From Faecalibacterium taiwanense (GTDB lineage: Bacteria > Bacillota > Clostridia > Oscillospirales > Ruminococcaceae), in assembly GCF_036632915.2 (NCBI RefSeq), contig NZ_CP155552.1:2356001-2420000 (forward strand): DNA of 64,000 bases, in the 5' to 3' direction. This document shows, piece by piece, positions 16,904-26,373 of this stretch (positions are counted from its first letter, which is position 1; each line of letters starts with the position of its first letter). A program made the translations under genes and the position numbers. The notes below the pieces were generated by a model. The model did no database searches. It was given only the letters and a program-made list of their open reading frames with translations, and was not told the origin of the DNA.

Positions 16904-18241
16904 TCATCCTTTTGTTTTGCTGTATCGTTCTGCCGCGCGCACAAAGCGGCCCGGCAGGGGCGTGCCCGCCCAGTATAAATGCGGGAACCCCGCATAGAAA
17001 TTCTCGTTTGCAAAGCCGCATTCCCACTGCATTTTTTCGCTTTTGCAGGCAGTAAATGCAGTGCCGTTTGCGGTGGAATCCCAGTGGTGGAATTCGTGGA
17101 TAGGCAGCGTTTCTCCGGCGCAGAAGAGCATACTGTCCGCCTTGGCGGTCATTTCGGCATAGCCAAAGCGCACCAGCCTTCCCACCCGGATGCCATCGCC
17201 CGGCAGAACATCTGCCATGGGCCACGCCTTACCGTCGGCATCCTCAAGGCTCCGGCCCAGATACAAAAAGCCGCCGCATTCGGCTGCTGTGGGCAGGCCC
17301 GCCTGCACGGCCTGCCGGATGGAAGCCAGCATGGTTTTGTTTTCACTCAGAGTTTTGGCGTACAGCTCCGGGTAGCCGCCGGGCAGATACAGCCCACCTA
17401 TATTTTCCGGCAAAACCGCATCCTGCACCGGGCTGAAAAGCACAAGCTCCGCCCCGGCATCCCGCAGTGCGTCCAGCGTTTCGGCATAGGTAAAGCAGAA
17501 CGCCTCGTCCTTTGCCACCGCAATGCGGACGGATGTGGGTGCAGCTGCTCCCGGCAAAGCTTCCGGCGCAGGCTTTTCGGTCAGCACGGCAAGGCGCTGC
17601 CAATCCAGCACCAGTGCATCGGCCAGCAGGGCGATCTTTTCCTGCAGGTCGGCAATTTCATCTGCAGTCTTCAGGCCGAGGTGTCGGCTTTCTACCGCTG
17701 CCTGCGGCAAATGGGGCAGATAACCCAGCACCGGCAGGCCGGTCTCCCTTTCCAGCAGGGCCTTGAGCATTTTATACAGCTTTTCGGAACAATCATTGAG
17801 CAGGATGCCCGAAACATGGCTGTTTTTGCGGAAGTTCACAAGGCCCTGAATTTGCGCGGCCAGCGTCACGCTGGCACCCTTGGGCTGTACCACCAGCAGC
17901 ACCGGCAGGCCCAGCGTATCCGCCAGTTCCCAAGCGCTGGCACGGGTGGTCAGGCCCTGACCATCATAAAAGCCCATAGCGCCCTCGCACACGGCGGCAC
18001 CATGCCCGGCGGCATAACGGGCAAAAATGGCCCGCACCATATCCCTGTTGGAAAGAAACAGATCCAGATTGTGGCTGTCCACCTGCAGAGCCGAGCGGTG
18101 GAACATGGGGTCGATGTAGTCCGGCCCGCTTTTGAACGCACAGGGGTCGGCCCCGCGCTTTTTCAGCGCCGCCAGCACTGCACAGGCAACAGTGGTCTTG
18201 CCGCTACCGGAAGAAGGCGCGGCGATGAGGAATTGCATCAT
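16904..18241 (-). CDS. cbiA: Cobyrinate a,c-diamide synthase
   Basis: A 445-residue amidase acting on the a and c carboxylates of cobyrinate. The P-loop APSSGSGKTT is at residues 8-17, and the DTHB synthetase-like N domain is followed by a glutamine amidotransferase domain with its catalytic cysteine in AAECGGFLYLG (about residue 320). A second ATG at 18238 is equally possible. It overlaps the CbiET stop. Confidence 0.95.
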   Translation of the reverse strand: MMQFLIAAPSSGSGKTTVACAVLAALKKRGADPCAFKSGPDYIDPMFHRSALQVDSHNLDLFLSNRDMVRAIFARYAAGHGAAVCEGAMGFYDGQGLTTRASAWELADTLGLPVLLVVQPKGASVTLAAQIQGLVNFRKNSHVSGILLNDCSEKLYKMLKALLERETGLPVLGYLPHLPQAAVESRHLGLKTADEIADLQEKIALLADALVLDWQRLAVLTEKPAPEALPGAAAPTSVRIAVAKDEAFCFTYAETLDALRDAGAELVLFSPVQDAVLPENIGGLYLPGGYPELYAKTLSENKTMLASIRQAVQAGLPTAAECGGFLYLGRSLEDADGKAWPMADVLPGDGIRVGRLVRFGYAEMTAKADSMLFCAGETLPIHEFHHWDSTANGTAFTACKSEKMQWECGFANENFYAGFPHLYWAGTPLPGRFVRAAERYSKTKG

Positions 18242-19434
18242 TTACGTGTACCCGTAATGAGGAAGATGGGGTTATTGGCCATGAGCAGGTGCAGTCGGCC
18301 CGCCGGTTTTGTGCGGCTGACGGCGATCTGCGTTACCTCTGCGGTCAGGCCCCGGGCCGTGAGGGCGGCAATGGCAGCGCCCAGCGTTTCCAGCGCAATG
18401 GCCGAAATGCAGATGCGTGCGTTCGGATTCTTGCCGAGCACTTCATCCAGCACGGCTTCCATGCCGCCTTTGGTGCCGCCGATGAACACGGCATCCGGCG
18501 CAGGCAGGTCTGCCAGCACATCCGGTGCGCGGCCCTCGATGAGGATGAGGTTGCAAGCATGGAACTTTGCCCGGTTTTTACGGATCAGTTCACAGGCATC
18601 CGGTTCACACTCCACGGCGTAAACGCGGCCTTTGGGTGCCGCCAGCGCAAGCTCCACGCTCACACTGCCGGTGCCTGCGCCCACATCCCACAGAGTGTCG
18701 GTGGGCATTACCGCCAGCTTTGCCAGCGCAGCAGCGCGCACCTCCTGCTTGGTCATGGGCACCTCGCTCCGAATGAAGCTTTCGTCCGGGAAGCCCGGCG
18801 CACGCAGCTGCGGCAGATCAAAGTTTTCCACCAGAAGCACGCTGAGTGGTGCAAAGCTCTGCCCCGCCAGCTCTGCAGCAGAACCGTAGCGGATGGCTTC
18901 CGCCTCGGTGCCAAGGTTTTCGCCCACCACGCCGTGGGCTTCGCCCATACCGGCATCGGTCAGCTTCTGGCACAGAGAGGCGGGCGTTTCCGTGCCGCCG
19001 GTGAGGAAGAACACCGAACGGTTCATCATGCACTCGGCCACCGGGTCGCAGGCGCAGCCATGGGCCGAGACCAGCTTCCAGTCCTGCCACGGTCGGCCCA
19101 ACGCCGCTGAAAGCAGCTGGATGCTGGAAACGCCCGGATACACCCGCGCGGGGATGCCCAGCGCCCGCAGCGGCGTGAGCAGACCGGACGCACCGGAGTA
19201 AAATCCGGTATCGCCGCTGTAAAGCACGGCAGCATCCTGCCCGGGGTTTTGTGCCAGTGTTTCCAGAATGTCAGCGGGCTGGTAGAGCGCGAACTGCCGG
19301 GCCGTGCAGTCTGCAGGCAGGCCCGCCAGCAGCCGCTTTGCACCGAACACAAGGCCCGCACTGCGCACAGCCTGCTGCGCCTGCGCCGAAAGGGCTTTCC
19401 ATTTTCCGCTGCCCATGCCGATCAGTGTGACCAT
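18238..19434 (-). CDS. cbiET: CbiE-CbiT fusion, cobalt-precorrin-7 C5/C15-methyltransferase and decarboxylase
   Basis: A 398-residue two-domain protein. The N-terminal 190 residues are a tetrapyrrole methylase (CbiE: TLIGMGSGKW, then the SGDTGFYSGASG loop). The C-terminal half is a class I SAM methyltransferase/decarboxylase (CbiT: WDVGAGTGSVSVELAL). This CobL-like fusion is common. The start at 19434 follows AAGGAG; an ATG six codons earlier would place the ribosome site inside the gene. Confidence 0.93.
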   Translation of the reverse strand: MVTLIGMGSGKWKALSAQAQQAVRSAGLVFGAKRLLAGLPADCTARQFALYQPADILETLAQNPGQDAAVLYSGDTGFYSGASGLLTPLRALGIPARVYPGVSSIQLLSAALGRPWQDWKLVSAHGCACDPVAECMMNRSVFFLTGGTETPASLCQKLTDAGMGEAHGVVGENLGTEAEAIRYGSAAELAGQSFAPLSVLLVENFDLPQLRAPGFPDESFIRSEVPMTKQEVRAAALAKLAVMPTDTLWDVGAGTGSVSVELALAAPKGRVYAVECEPDACELIRKNRAKFHACNLILIEGRAPDVLADLPAPDAVFIGGTKGGMEAVLDEVLGKNPNARICISAIALETLGAAIAALTARGLTAEVTQIAVSRTKPAGRLHLLMANNPIFLITGTRK

Positions 19435-20168
19435 TGCAAAATCTCCTTGCAATACGCTAAAATTTGTGTTTCCGTCTCGCCAGTTTCCGGCGGGCGGCGC
19501 AGCACCACCAGCTGTGCGCCGGTATCGGCAGCGGCCTGCACCTTCTCGGCAAAGCCGCCCGCTGCGCCGCCGTCCTTGGTGACGAGGTACCGGATCTGGA
19601 ACTGTGTGATCAACGCCTTATTCAGCGCCAGACTGAACGGCCCCTGCATGGCAATGATGTTCCGGTGCGGGACATTGGCCGCTTCACAGGCGGCAATGCC
19701 CTCCGGCGTGGGCAGGACGCGCGGGTAAAGCCGCGCCGGTTCCAGCCCGGCAAACACAGCCAGCTCCTTGGCACCGGTGGCAAGCAGGATATTGCCCTCT
19801 GTCCCGGCCAGATATTCTGCAGTCTGCGCTGCTGTTTCAAACACCGCACAGCCGGGCGGCAAGGGGCTTTGCGCACGCAGCAGGCGGCGGTATTCCACGC
19901 CCGCCTGCACCGCTGCAGCGCGGATGTTCCTGGTGGCATCCACTGCATAAGGGTGGGTGGCATCCACGCAGAGATCAGCTCCCGCCAGCAATGCCGCCAT
20001 GGCATCCGGCTGCAGCCGCCCGGCGTGCACCGTGATGCCCGCCATTTCGCCCTGCTCCTCGGCCCCCAGCGGCGTTGCCACGCACACCGTTACCGCAACG
20101 CCAAGCTCTGCCAGCTTTTGGGAAAAGCGACGGCCCTCGGTGGTGCCGCTGAACACGACCGCCTTCAC
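19422..20168 (-). CDS. cbiJ: Cobalt-precorrin-6A reductase
   Basis: A 248-residue NAD(P)H-dependent reductase of the CbiJ/CobK family. The N-terminal VVFSGTTEGR and the middle DATHPYAVDATRN blocks are diagnostic. It overlaps cbiET by 13 bases and cbiH by 4. Confidence 0.94.
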   Translation of the reverse strand: MKAVVFSGTTEGRRFSQKLAELGVAVTVCVATPLGAEEQGEMAGITVHAGRLQPDAMAALLAGADLCVDATHPYAVDATRNIRAAAVQAGVEYRRLLRAQSPLPPGCAVFETAAQTAEYLAGTEGNILLATGAKELAVFAGLEPARLYPRVLPTPEGIAACEAANVPHRNIIAMQGPFSLALNKALITQFQIRYLVTKDGGAAGGFAEKVQAAADTGAQLVVLRRPPETGETETQILAYCKEILQWSH

Positions 20169-20932
20169 TTACGGTACCCCCGCGGCGTGACCATCCGGCC
20201 CGAAAGGGCGCGGGTATTGCTGTTGCCGATATACACGGTGGTGAACATATCCACCGGCGTGTTTTCCAGCTCGGCCAGCGTCAGCACCCGGGCGCTCTGG
20301 CCCTCGCGGCCAATGTTGCGCACAAGGCCGCAGACCGTCTCCGGCCCCTTGCCGTTTGCGCGCAGGATGCGCACCGCCTTTTGCAGGTAGTCCGGCCTGC
20401 CCTTGGAAGAGGGATTGTACAGTGCCACGCAGAAATCGCCCTGCGCGGCGCAGGCCAGCCGCTTTTCGATGACCTCCCACGGGGTAAGCCGGTCGGAAAG
20501 GGAGATCACGCAGAAATCGTGGGCCAGCGGCGCGCCCAGCACAGCCCCGCCGCTGAGGGCGGCCGTAAGGCCGGGCACCACTTCTACGGCAACGTCCGGG
20601 TAATCCTGCGCCAGTTCCAGCACAGGGCTGGCCATGCCGTAAACGCCTGCGTCGCCGCTGCACACCATCACCACGCGCCTACCGGTATTCGCCTTTTCCA
20701 GCGCCCAGCGGCAGCGGTCGATCTCCTTGGTCATGCCGGTGGAATAATATTCCTCACATGGGAACTCCGGCTCGATCAGATCAAGATAAAGTTTATAGCC
20801 GCAGATGGCATCTGCGTGTTCCAGAACGTTCTGGGCTTCCTGCGTCAGGTAGTAAACATCTCCGGGGCCAATGCCCACCACGTAGACTACCTTTTCCGGT
20901 TCGTCGATTTCAAATTTCATCGGATCAAACAT
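20165..20932 (-). CDS. cbiH: Cobalt-precorrin-3B C17-methyltransferase
   Basis: A 255-residue SAM-dependent tetrapyrrole methylase that contracts the ring. VVGIGPGDVYYLT lies near residue 18, and a GDAGVYGMA loop and the DFCVISLSDRLTPW block are visible; the last is typical of the C17 enzyme. The start at 20932 is fixed by GGAGGTG directly upstream. It overlaps cbiG by 8 bases. Confidence 0.94.
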   Translation of the reverse strand: MFDPMKFEIDEPEKVVYVVGIGPGDVYYLTQEAQNVLEHADAICGYKLYLDLIEPEFPCEEYYSTGMTKEIDRCRWALEKANTGRRVVMVCSGDAGVYGMASPVLELAQDYPDVAVEVVPGLTAALSGGAVLGAPLAHDFCVISLSDRLTPWEVIEKRLACAAQGDFCVALYNPSSKGRPDYLQKAVRILRANGKGPETVCGLVRNIGREGQSARVLTLAELENTPVDMFTTVYIGNSNTRALSGRMVTPRGYRK

Positions 20933-21920
20933 TCTGCCACCTCCAGTCCGGGGCATAGGGCCGCACGGCCAGCGCAAAGGTCACGCCGGTATGGGCATAT
21001 TTGTGAAAAACGAGTGTCCCGTCTGCGGCCAGCACTGCCGACCGTTCACAGACATTGTCCACGCCGGTAACGCTCTGCACAAAGGCCGAAGGCGTAAAGC
21101 TGCCGGGGGCGGCACGCAGCTGTTCCGCTGTGAAAAACTGCACCGGCCAGCTGTGGCTCTTACAGAAGGTCAGCAGGCCCGCCTCGTTTTGTTTTAAGTC
21201 GATGCTTGCCGCCGCCGTGATGCATTGCGGCGCAAGGCGGTTCTGGGCACAGAAAGCTGCAAAGGCTTCGGCCAGCGTTTCGGTGCTGGTGCCGCGTTTG
21301 CAGCCCACGCCCAGCACGCCGATGCGCGGCACCAGATGCAGCGCATCCCCCGCCGGGCAGAGGGTGAGGGCAAAGTCCGGGTCATCTCCCGCCGTGATCC
21401 CATCAGGCGGTGCACCAGCAATGGGCCAGTCGGATGCAAACTGCACCGTTTTGCCCGCCAGCAGTGCACCGCTGACAAGCTTGATGCGCTCCGGCTCCAG
21501 CACGGTGCAGTTCTGGTGCTTTGCCCACTCGTCCACCGCAAACACACCGTTTGCGTCGGTGGCTGTGGTGATCACCGGCACCGCACCGCACACAGCGGCA
21601 AGCGCCCGGGCAAGGTCGTTGGCACCGCCCAGGTGGCCTGAGAGGATGGGCACGGCAAAGCGGCCGCACTCGTCCAGCACCACAACGGCAGGGTCCTGCG
21701 CCTTGCTTTGGCAGTGGGGCGCAATGGCCCGCACCGCAATGCCCACAGCACCTACAAAAACAAGGGCATCGCTCCCGGCAAACTGGCGGGCCGTCCAATC
21801 GGCAAGGTGCACCTGCCCGGCTTCATGGCCGCAGCGGGCCACGCTGCCGGGATATGCCGCCGCCAGTTTTTGGGCCAGTGCAAGGCCCTTTGCCGTAAAG
21901 GCCAGATAGGCGCGGGTCAC
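20925..21920 (-). CDS. cbiG: Cobalt-precorrin-5A hydrolase
   Basis: A 331-residue protein that opens the lactone and releases acetaldehyde during anaerobic ring contraction. The N domain contains SGHLGGANDLARAL near residue 95 and the C domain starts with GVLGVGCKRGTSTE near 208, the CbiG pattern. It is coupled to cbiF by a 4-base overlap. Confidence 0.93.
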   Translation of the reverse strand: MTRAYLAFTAKGLALAQKLAAAYPGSVARCGHEAGQVHLADWTARQFAGSDALVFVGAVGIAVRAIAPHCQSKAQDPAVVVLDECGRFAVPILSGHLGGANDLARALAAVCGAVPVITTATDANGVFAVDEWAKHQNCTVLEPERIKLVSGALLAGKTVQFASDWPIAGAPPDGITAGDDPDFALTLCPAGDALHLVPRIGVLGVGCKRGTSTETLAEAFAAFCAQNRLAPQCITAAASIDLKQNEAGLLTFCKSHSWPVQFFTAEQLRAAPGSFTPSAFVQSVTGVDNVCERSAVLAADGTLVFHKYAHTGVTFALAVRPYAPDWRWQNV

Positions 21921-22678
21921 TGGTCTGTCCCCTTGCGGAACTCGGTGGTAAAGGCCGGGTCGTAGAGCTTGCTGCGCTCATAATTCCGCCCCAGAAAGCC
22001 GCCTGCCACGATGAGCGCCGTTTTGGTGATGCCCGCTGCATGAACGCTTTCCGCCAGCGTACCTACGGTGCAGCGCACCGTTTTTTCCTCCGGCCATGTG
22101 GCCTTATACACCACCGCTGCCGGGGTATCCGGCGTATAGGCACCGCCTTCCAGAAGCGCCTGCTGTACTTTGTCCACAAGGCCGATGGATAGGAAAATGA
22201 CCATCGTTGCCCCGTGGGCGGCAAGGCTTGCCAGCTTTTCTTTTTCCGGCACCGGGGTGCGGCCCTCCATGCGGGTGATGATGACGGTCTGGCTGACGGT
22301 GGGCAGCGTGTACTCTGCATTCAGTGCCGCCGCTGCGCCGCAGAAGCTGGACACACCGGGGGTATCATCGTAGGGAATGCCCTCGGCGTCCAGCACATCC
22401 ATCTGCTCCCGGATGGCACCGTAAAGGCAGGGGTCGCCGGTGTGCAGGCGCACGGTGATCTTACCCGCAGCTTCCATCTGCCGCATCACATCCAGCACCT
22501 GCTCCAGCGTCATTTCAGCGCTGTTATAAATGGCGCAGTCTGCCTTTGCAAGGCCCAGCAGGGCCGGGTTTACCAGACTGCCCGCATAGATGATGCAGTC
22601 GGCTTTCTGCAGCAGGGCCGCGCCCCGCCGGGTGATGAGGTCCGGTGCGCCGGGGCCTGCACCAACAAAATGTACCAT
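21917..22678 (-). CDS. cbiF: Cobalt-precorrin-4 C11-methyltransferase
   Basis: A 253-residue tetrapyrrole methylase. It starts with VHFVGAGPGAPDLIT and contains RLHTGDPCLYGAIREQ near residue 78, both hallmarks of the C11 enzyme. Four bases separate its start from the cbiL stop. Confidence 0.95.
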   Translation of the reverse strand: MVHFVGAGPGAPDLITRRGAALLQKADCIIYAGSLVNPALLGLAKADCAIYNSAEMTLEQVLDVMRQMEAAGKITVRLHTGDPCLYGAIREQMDVLDAEGIPYDDTPGVSSFCGAAAALNAEYTLPTVSQTVIITRMEGRTPVPEKEKLASLAAHGATMVIFLSIGLVDKVQQALLEGGAYTPDTPAAVVYKATWPEEKTVRCTVGTLAESVHAAGITKTALIVAGGFLGRNYERSKLYDPAFTTEFRKGTDQ

Positions 22679-22682
22679 AACG

Positions 22683-23387
22683 TTACTCCTTTACCAAAAC
22701 GGTGGCAAAATAACCGGCCTGTTCCTGCGGCCGCTCAAGGGAAAGATCCGGGTAGACCCGCTCGTCCGGCAGACCGCAGTTGCACACAAGTGCGCTTTTT
22801 TTCAGCTTATCTGCCTGCTGCAGGGCATCCAATAAGACAGGCAATTGCCTTCCGGTTTTCATCAATACCTTGGTGCCGGGCATTTCCAGCACGCGGTCTG
22901 TCCAGCCGCCGGGCGCAATGGTAAGCGGCGTATCCATGCCGCCGGTCAGCGGCACATTCAGCCGCGCCGCCGCCGCACAAAAGCTGGGCACGCCTGCCGC
23001 CATGGCGGTGGCATAACCCCCGGCCTGCAAGATCTCCTGCAGGTAACCAAAGGTGGCATAGATGGAAACATCACCGATGTTCAGCATGGCAACGTCCTGC
23101 CCGGCATCCAGATACTGCTGCACCGCGGCGGCTGCTTTTTCGTGCGAAGCCGCCAGCGCAGCCGGGTCACGGCTCATGGCAAAGTACAGCGGGACGATGG
23201 TCTTGCCGTCCAGCGCTTCTCCCAGCGCACTGCGGGCGATGTCCAGCGCCAGCATCTGGCCGGAAGCAGTCTGCGGCGCGGCCAGCACCGGGCACTGCCG
23301 GATGAGCCGCACAGCCTGCAGCGTCATCAGCTCCGGGTCGCCGGGGCCGACGCTGACACCGTAAAATGTACCTTTCAGTTCTGCCAT
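22683..23387 (-). CDS. cbiL: Cobalt-factor II/cobalt-precorrin-2 C20-methyltransferase
   Basis: A 234-residue tetrapyrrole methylase. YGVSVGPGDPELMTLQA is at residues 9-25, the LNIGDVSIYATFGY loop is near 100, and MKTGRQLP lies near 174. The length matches CbiL. Its start overlaps the end of the ATPase-CbiD fusion by 13 bases. Confidence 0.94.
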   Translation of the reverse strand: MAELKGTFYGVSVGPGDPELMTLQAVRLIRQCPVLAAPQTASGQMLALDIARSALGEALDGKTIVPLYFAMSRDPAALAASHEKAAAAVQQYLDAGQDVAMLNIGDVSIYATFGYLQEILQAGGYATAMAAGVPSFCAAAARLNVPLTGGMDTPLTIAPGGWTDRVLEMPGTKVLMKTGRQLPVLLDALQQADKLKKSALVCNCGLPDERVYPDLSLERPQEQAGYFATVLVKE

Positions 23388-25327
23388 TCCTGCATCAGCT
23401 CCTTTGCCGTTTTTGTCTCGCCCAGCGGGCCGTGCTGGTTGGAGAACAGCACCGCGCCCACCCGGAACGCCCCGCCTGCCCGTCGGTCCAGATGCATCTG
23501 GATGGCGGCAAGGATGCTTTCCAGCACCGGTGCACGCAGCTGCGCGCCGTCCAGAATGTCAAGGCAGGCATCGGTGGTGGCGGCATCCATCAGGGCGGCG
23601 CACACCTCATGCGCGGCACCGCACAGCGCCGCATGGGCGCAAAACACTTCAGCGCGGCCATCCGCCGTGTGGGAGTGGGTGTTCATGACCCCTGCTGCCA
23701 GCTTGCAGAGCTTGCCCACGTGGCCTACCAGAAGCACTTCCTCAAATTTGGCCGTGGCAGCCATATCCAGCGTATCCCCGATAAAGTTGGAGGTCTTGAC
23801 CACCGGGAACCGCTCGAACTGCGGCAGAGCGCTGGCCAGATAATCCAGCCCGTAGTTGCCGGGGGCCAGCACCAGCCGCCGGGGGCCGGGGGCATTTTTT
23901 GCACGCAGTGCGGCCTGATTCATTTCCAGCTGGATGGTATCCAGAATGGCCTGCTGGCTCATGGGTTCCACGATGCCGCTGGTGCCCAGAATGGAAAGCC
24001 CGCCCTCCACCCCGATGTGCGGGTTGAAGGTGCGCTTTGCCGTCTCGGCACCGCCTTCCACAGAGATGGTCACCGCAAAGCCGCCGGTGTAGGCAGCATT
24101 TTCAGCTTCCCGTTCCAGCGCTTCGGCAATCATCTGGCGGGGCACATGGTTGATGGCGGCCTCGCCTACGGGTTGGTCAAGGCCGGGCTTCGTCACCCGG
24201 CCCACCCCCTCGCCGCCAAGGATGCGCACGCCGGGGGCATCCGGTTCCAGTACCACTGATGCGACCACCGGCAGGCCCGTAGTCACATCCACATCGTCGC
24301 CGCCGTCCTTGCGGATGGCACATGCGGCACCTGTGTCCGTGCTGCGGCACCAGAGGGGAGCCACCTCCACCACAATGCCCTTGGGCGTGCGCAGAGCCAC
24401 CGTTTCCGGTTCGCGGCCGGTCAGCAGCAGACGCGCCGCCCCTGCAGCCCCCAGCGCGGCACAGGTGCCGGTGGTATAGCCGCAGCGCAGCAACTTCTGC
24501 CCGCTGCGGACGTAATGCTCAAACTGAGGTTTTCCGGCGGGTGCCTTTTCGGCTTCCGGCTCCGGTGTGCCGAACAGAGCCGTGTACTGCTGTTCGGTCA
24601 GGCCGTACAGGGTGCGGATGTTCTCCGGCTGAAACGCCTGTTCCGGGGTCAGCACGCCGGAAACACCACCGGGCGAAACGCACACCACCGTGTCCGCTAT
24701 TTTTTCAGCCAATTCCAGCTCGTGCAGGCTCAGGATCACCGCCAGCTGACCGGTATGGGCCAGCTCCTTTAAAATGGTGAGCAGCTCGATCTTGCCCTTG
24801 ATATCCAGAAAAGAGGTCGGCTCGTCCAGCAGGATCACTTCCGGCTGTTGGCACAGTGCCCGGGCCAGCAGGATGCGCTGGCGCTGGCCGTCGCTGATGC
24901 GGTTAAAATCCCGGTCTGCAAGGTGTGCCGCACCCACCAGCTCCAAAGCTCTGTGCACCTGCTGCCTGTCCTCGGCAGACAAAATGCCCAGCCGTCCGGT
25001 GTAGGGATAGCGCCCAGCCGAAACAAAGTCAAAGCAGGTGGTCAGCTCCATCCGGCGGCTATGCGGGGCCATGAGGGCCAGCTTCTGCGCCCGCTGGGTA
25101 CCGGTGTAATCGGCAAGGTTTCTGCCTTCCAGCAGCACTGTGCCGCCCATGGGGGCCAGCTGGCCCGCCAGTGTGCGCAGTAAGGTGGATTTGCCTGCGC
25201 CGTTGGGGCCAATGAGAGTCAGGATCTGGCCCGGCTGCACCCCGAGGCAAATATCCGAGAGCAGCGGTGTCTTGCCGTAGCCGATGGCAAGCTCCCGCGC
25301 AGTGCAAAGTGCTTTTTCGTTCATCAT
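23375..25327 (-). CDS. cbiD: Fusion protein: corrinoid/siderophore-type ABC ATPase joined to CbiD methyltransferase
   Basis: One uninterrupted 650-residue frame. Residues 1-250 are an ABC ATPase of the FepC/BtuD class: Walker A GPNGAGKST at 40-48, signature ISDGQRQR at about 144-151, Walker B VILLDEP at about 164-170 and the H-loop histidine near 202. After a short Pro/Glu/Ala linker (about 252-272), residues 274-650 are a complete CbiD, cobalt-precorrin-5B C1-methyltransferase, beginning LLRCGYTTGTCAA. The start (ATG ATG at 25327/25324) follows GGGAGGG and overlaps the permease stop. The two halves serve corrinoid uptake and corrin synthesis. The fusion is unusual (see findings); no internal start is evident. 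Confidence 0.9.
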   Translation of the reverse strand: MMNEKALCTARELAIGYGKTPLLSDICLGVQPGQILTLIGPNGAGKSTLLRTLAGQLAPMGGTVLLEGRNLADYTGTQRAQKLALMAPHSRRMELTTCFDFVSAGRYPYTGRLGILSAEDRQQVHRALELVGAAHLADRDFNRISDGQRQRILLARALCQQPEVILLDEPTSFLDIKGKIELLTILKELAHTGQLAVILSLHELELAEKIADTVVCVSPGGVSGVLTPEQAFQPENIRTLYGLTEQQYTALFGTPEPEAEKAPAGKPQFEHYVRSGQKLLRCGYTTGTCAALGAAGAARLLLTGREPETVALRTPKGIVVEVAPLWCRSTDTGAACAIRKDGGDDVDVTTGLPVVASVVLEPDAPGVRILGGEGVGRVTKPGLDQPVGEAAINHVPRQMIAEALEREAENAAYTGGFAVTISVEGGAETAKRTFNPHIGVEGGLSILGTSGIVEPMSQQAILDTIQLEMNQAALRAKNAPGPRRLVLAPGNYGLDYLASALPQFERFPVVKTSNFIGDTLDMAATAKFEEVLLVGHVGKLCKLAAGVMNTHSHTADGRAEVFCAHAALCGAAHEVCAALMDAATTDACLDILDGAQLRAPVLESILAAIQMHLDRRAGGAFRVGAVLFSNQHGPLGETKTAKELMQEWQN

Positions 25328-26343
25328 GCGCCCTCCCGCTCTGAATTGCGCCGCACCAGCAGCCAGATGACCACCGGCGCGCCGAACACGGCCGTGACCG
25401 AGCTGATGGACAGCTCCGTGGGCGCGAACAGACTGCGGGCCAGCAGGTCGCAGAACAGGCAGAAAGCCGCACCGCCCAAGCAGCACCCCGGCAGCACATA
25501 CAGCGGCTTTGCGCTGCCCAGCAGCTGCTTGACAAGGTGCGGCACCGCGATGCCTACAAAGGAGATCGGCCCCGCAAAGGCAGTGACACAGGCCGCCAGC
25601 AGGCTGGATAGCAGCACCAGCGCTGCCGAGAAAGGCTTGACATTCACGCCCACGCTGCGGGCGTACTCCTCGCCCATCTGATAGGCGGCCATGGGCTTGG
25701 AAAGCAGAAAGGATGCCGCCAGCGCAGGCAGCACCACCAGTGCCGCAGCCTGTACATTGGCCCATGTCACGCCGGAAAAGCTGCCCTGCGACCAGTTGTG
25801 CAGATTGACGATGTTGGAGTCCTGTGCAAAGGCCACCACGATATCGGTGATGGCGGAGCAGATATAGCCGATCATCACACCGCAGATGACCAGAATGCTC
25901 ATGCGCTGCACCCGCCGGGCCACCGCCAGCACAAAGGCCATGGAAGCCATGGCACCCGCAAAGGCAGCCGCGATCATCGTGGCCGAGCTGGTCAGCATCC
26001 CGCGGTCCAGAAACACCACCATGGTCAGGGCCACCGCCAGCTTTGCGCCGCTGGAAACGCCCATAACAAATGGCCCGGCAATGGGGTTTGCAAAAAAGGT
26101 CTGCAGAAGGTAGCCTGCCGCGCTGAGGGCTGCCCCCAACAGCGCCGCCATGACCGCGCGGGGCAGGCGCAGCTGCAGGATGATGTTCCCCGCAAGCGCA
26201 TCGCCGCCCTTGCCCAGCAGCGCCGTCAGCACCGCACCCGGTGCAAGGGATACGCTGCCCCAGAACAGGTTCAGCGCAAAAAGCACAGCCACGGCTGCCG
26301 CAAGGGCAATATAGGCGGCTGCAAGGCGTCTGGTACGGGTCAT
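25324..26343 (-). CDS. btuC: ABC transporter permease, BtuC/FecCD family
   Basis: A 339-residue polytopic membrane protein of the iron-siderophore/vitamin B12 permease family, with about ten hydrophobic segments. The GSVSLAPGAVLTALLG region near residue 30 and a cytoplasmic GEEYARSVGVNV loop (the ATPase-contacting helix pair) near 222 are typical. It lies between the binding lipoprotein and the ATPase-CbiD fusion. The genomic setting suggests cobinamide or cobalamin rather than iron. Confidence 0.9.
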   Translation of the reverse strand: MTRTRRLAAAYIALAAAVAVLFALNLFWGSVSLAPGAVLTALLGKGGDALAGNIILQLRLPRAVMAALLGAALSAAGYLLQTFFANPIAGPFVMGVSSGAKLAVALTMVVFLDRGMLTSSATMIAAAFAGAMASMAFVLAVARRVQRMSILVICGVMIGYICSAITDIVVAFAQDSNIVNLHNWSQGSFSGVTWANVQAAALVVLPALAASFLLSKPMAAYQMGEEYARSVGVNVKPFSAALVLLSSLLAACVTAFAGPISFVGIAVPHLVKQLLGSAKPLYVLPGCCLGGAAFCLFCDLLARSLFAPTELSISSVTAVFGAPVVIWLLVRRNSEREGA

Positions 26344-26373
26344 AGGCTTTCCTTTCTGTAAAATTTTCCTTCT

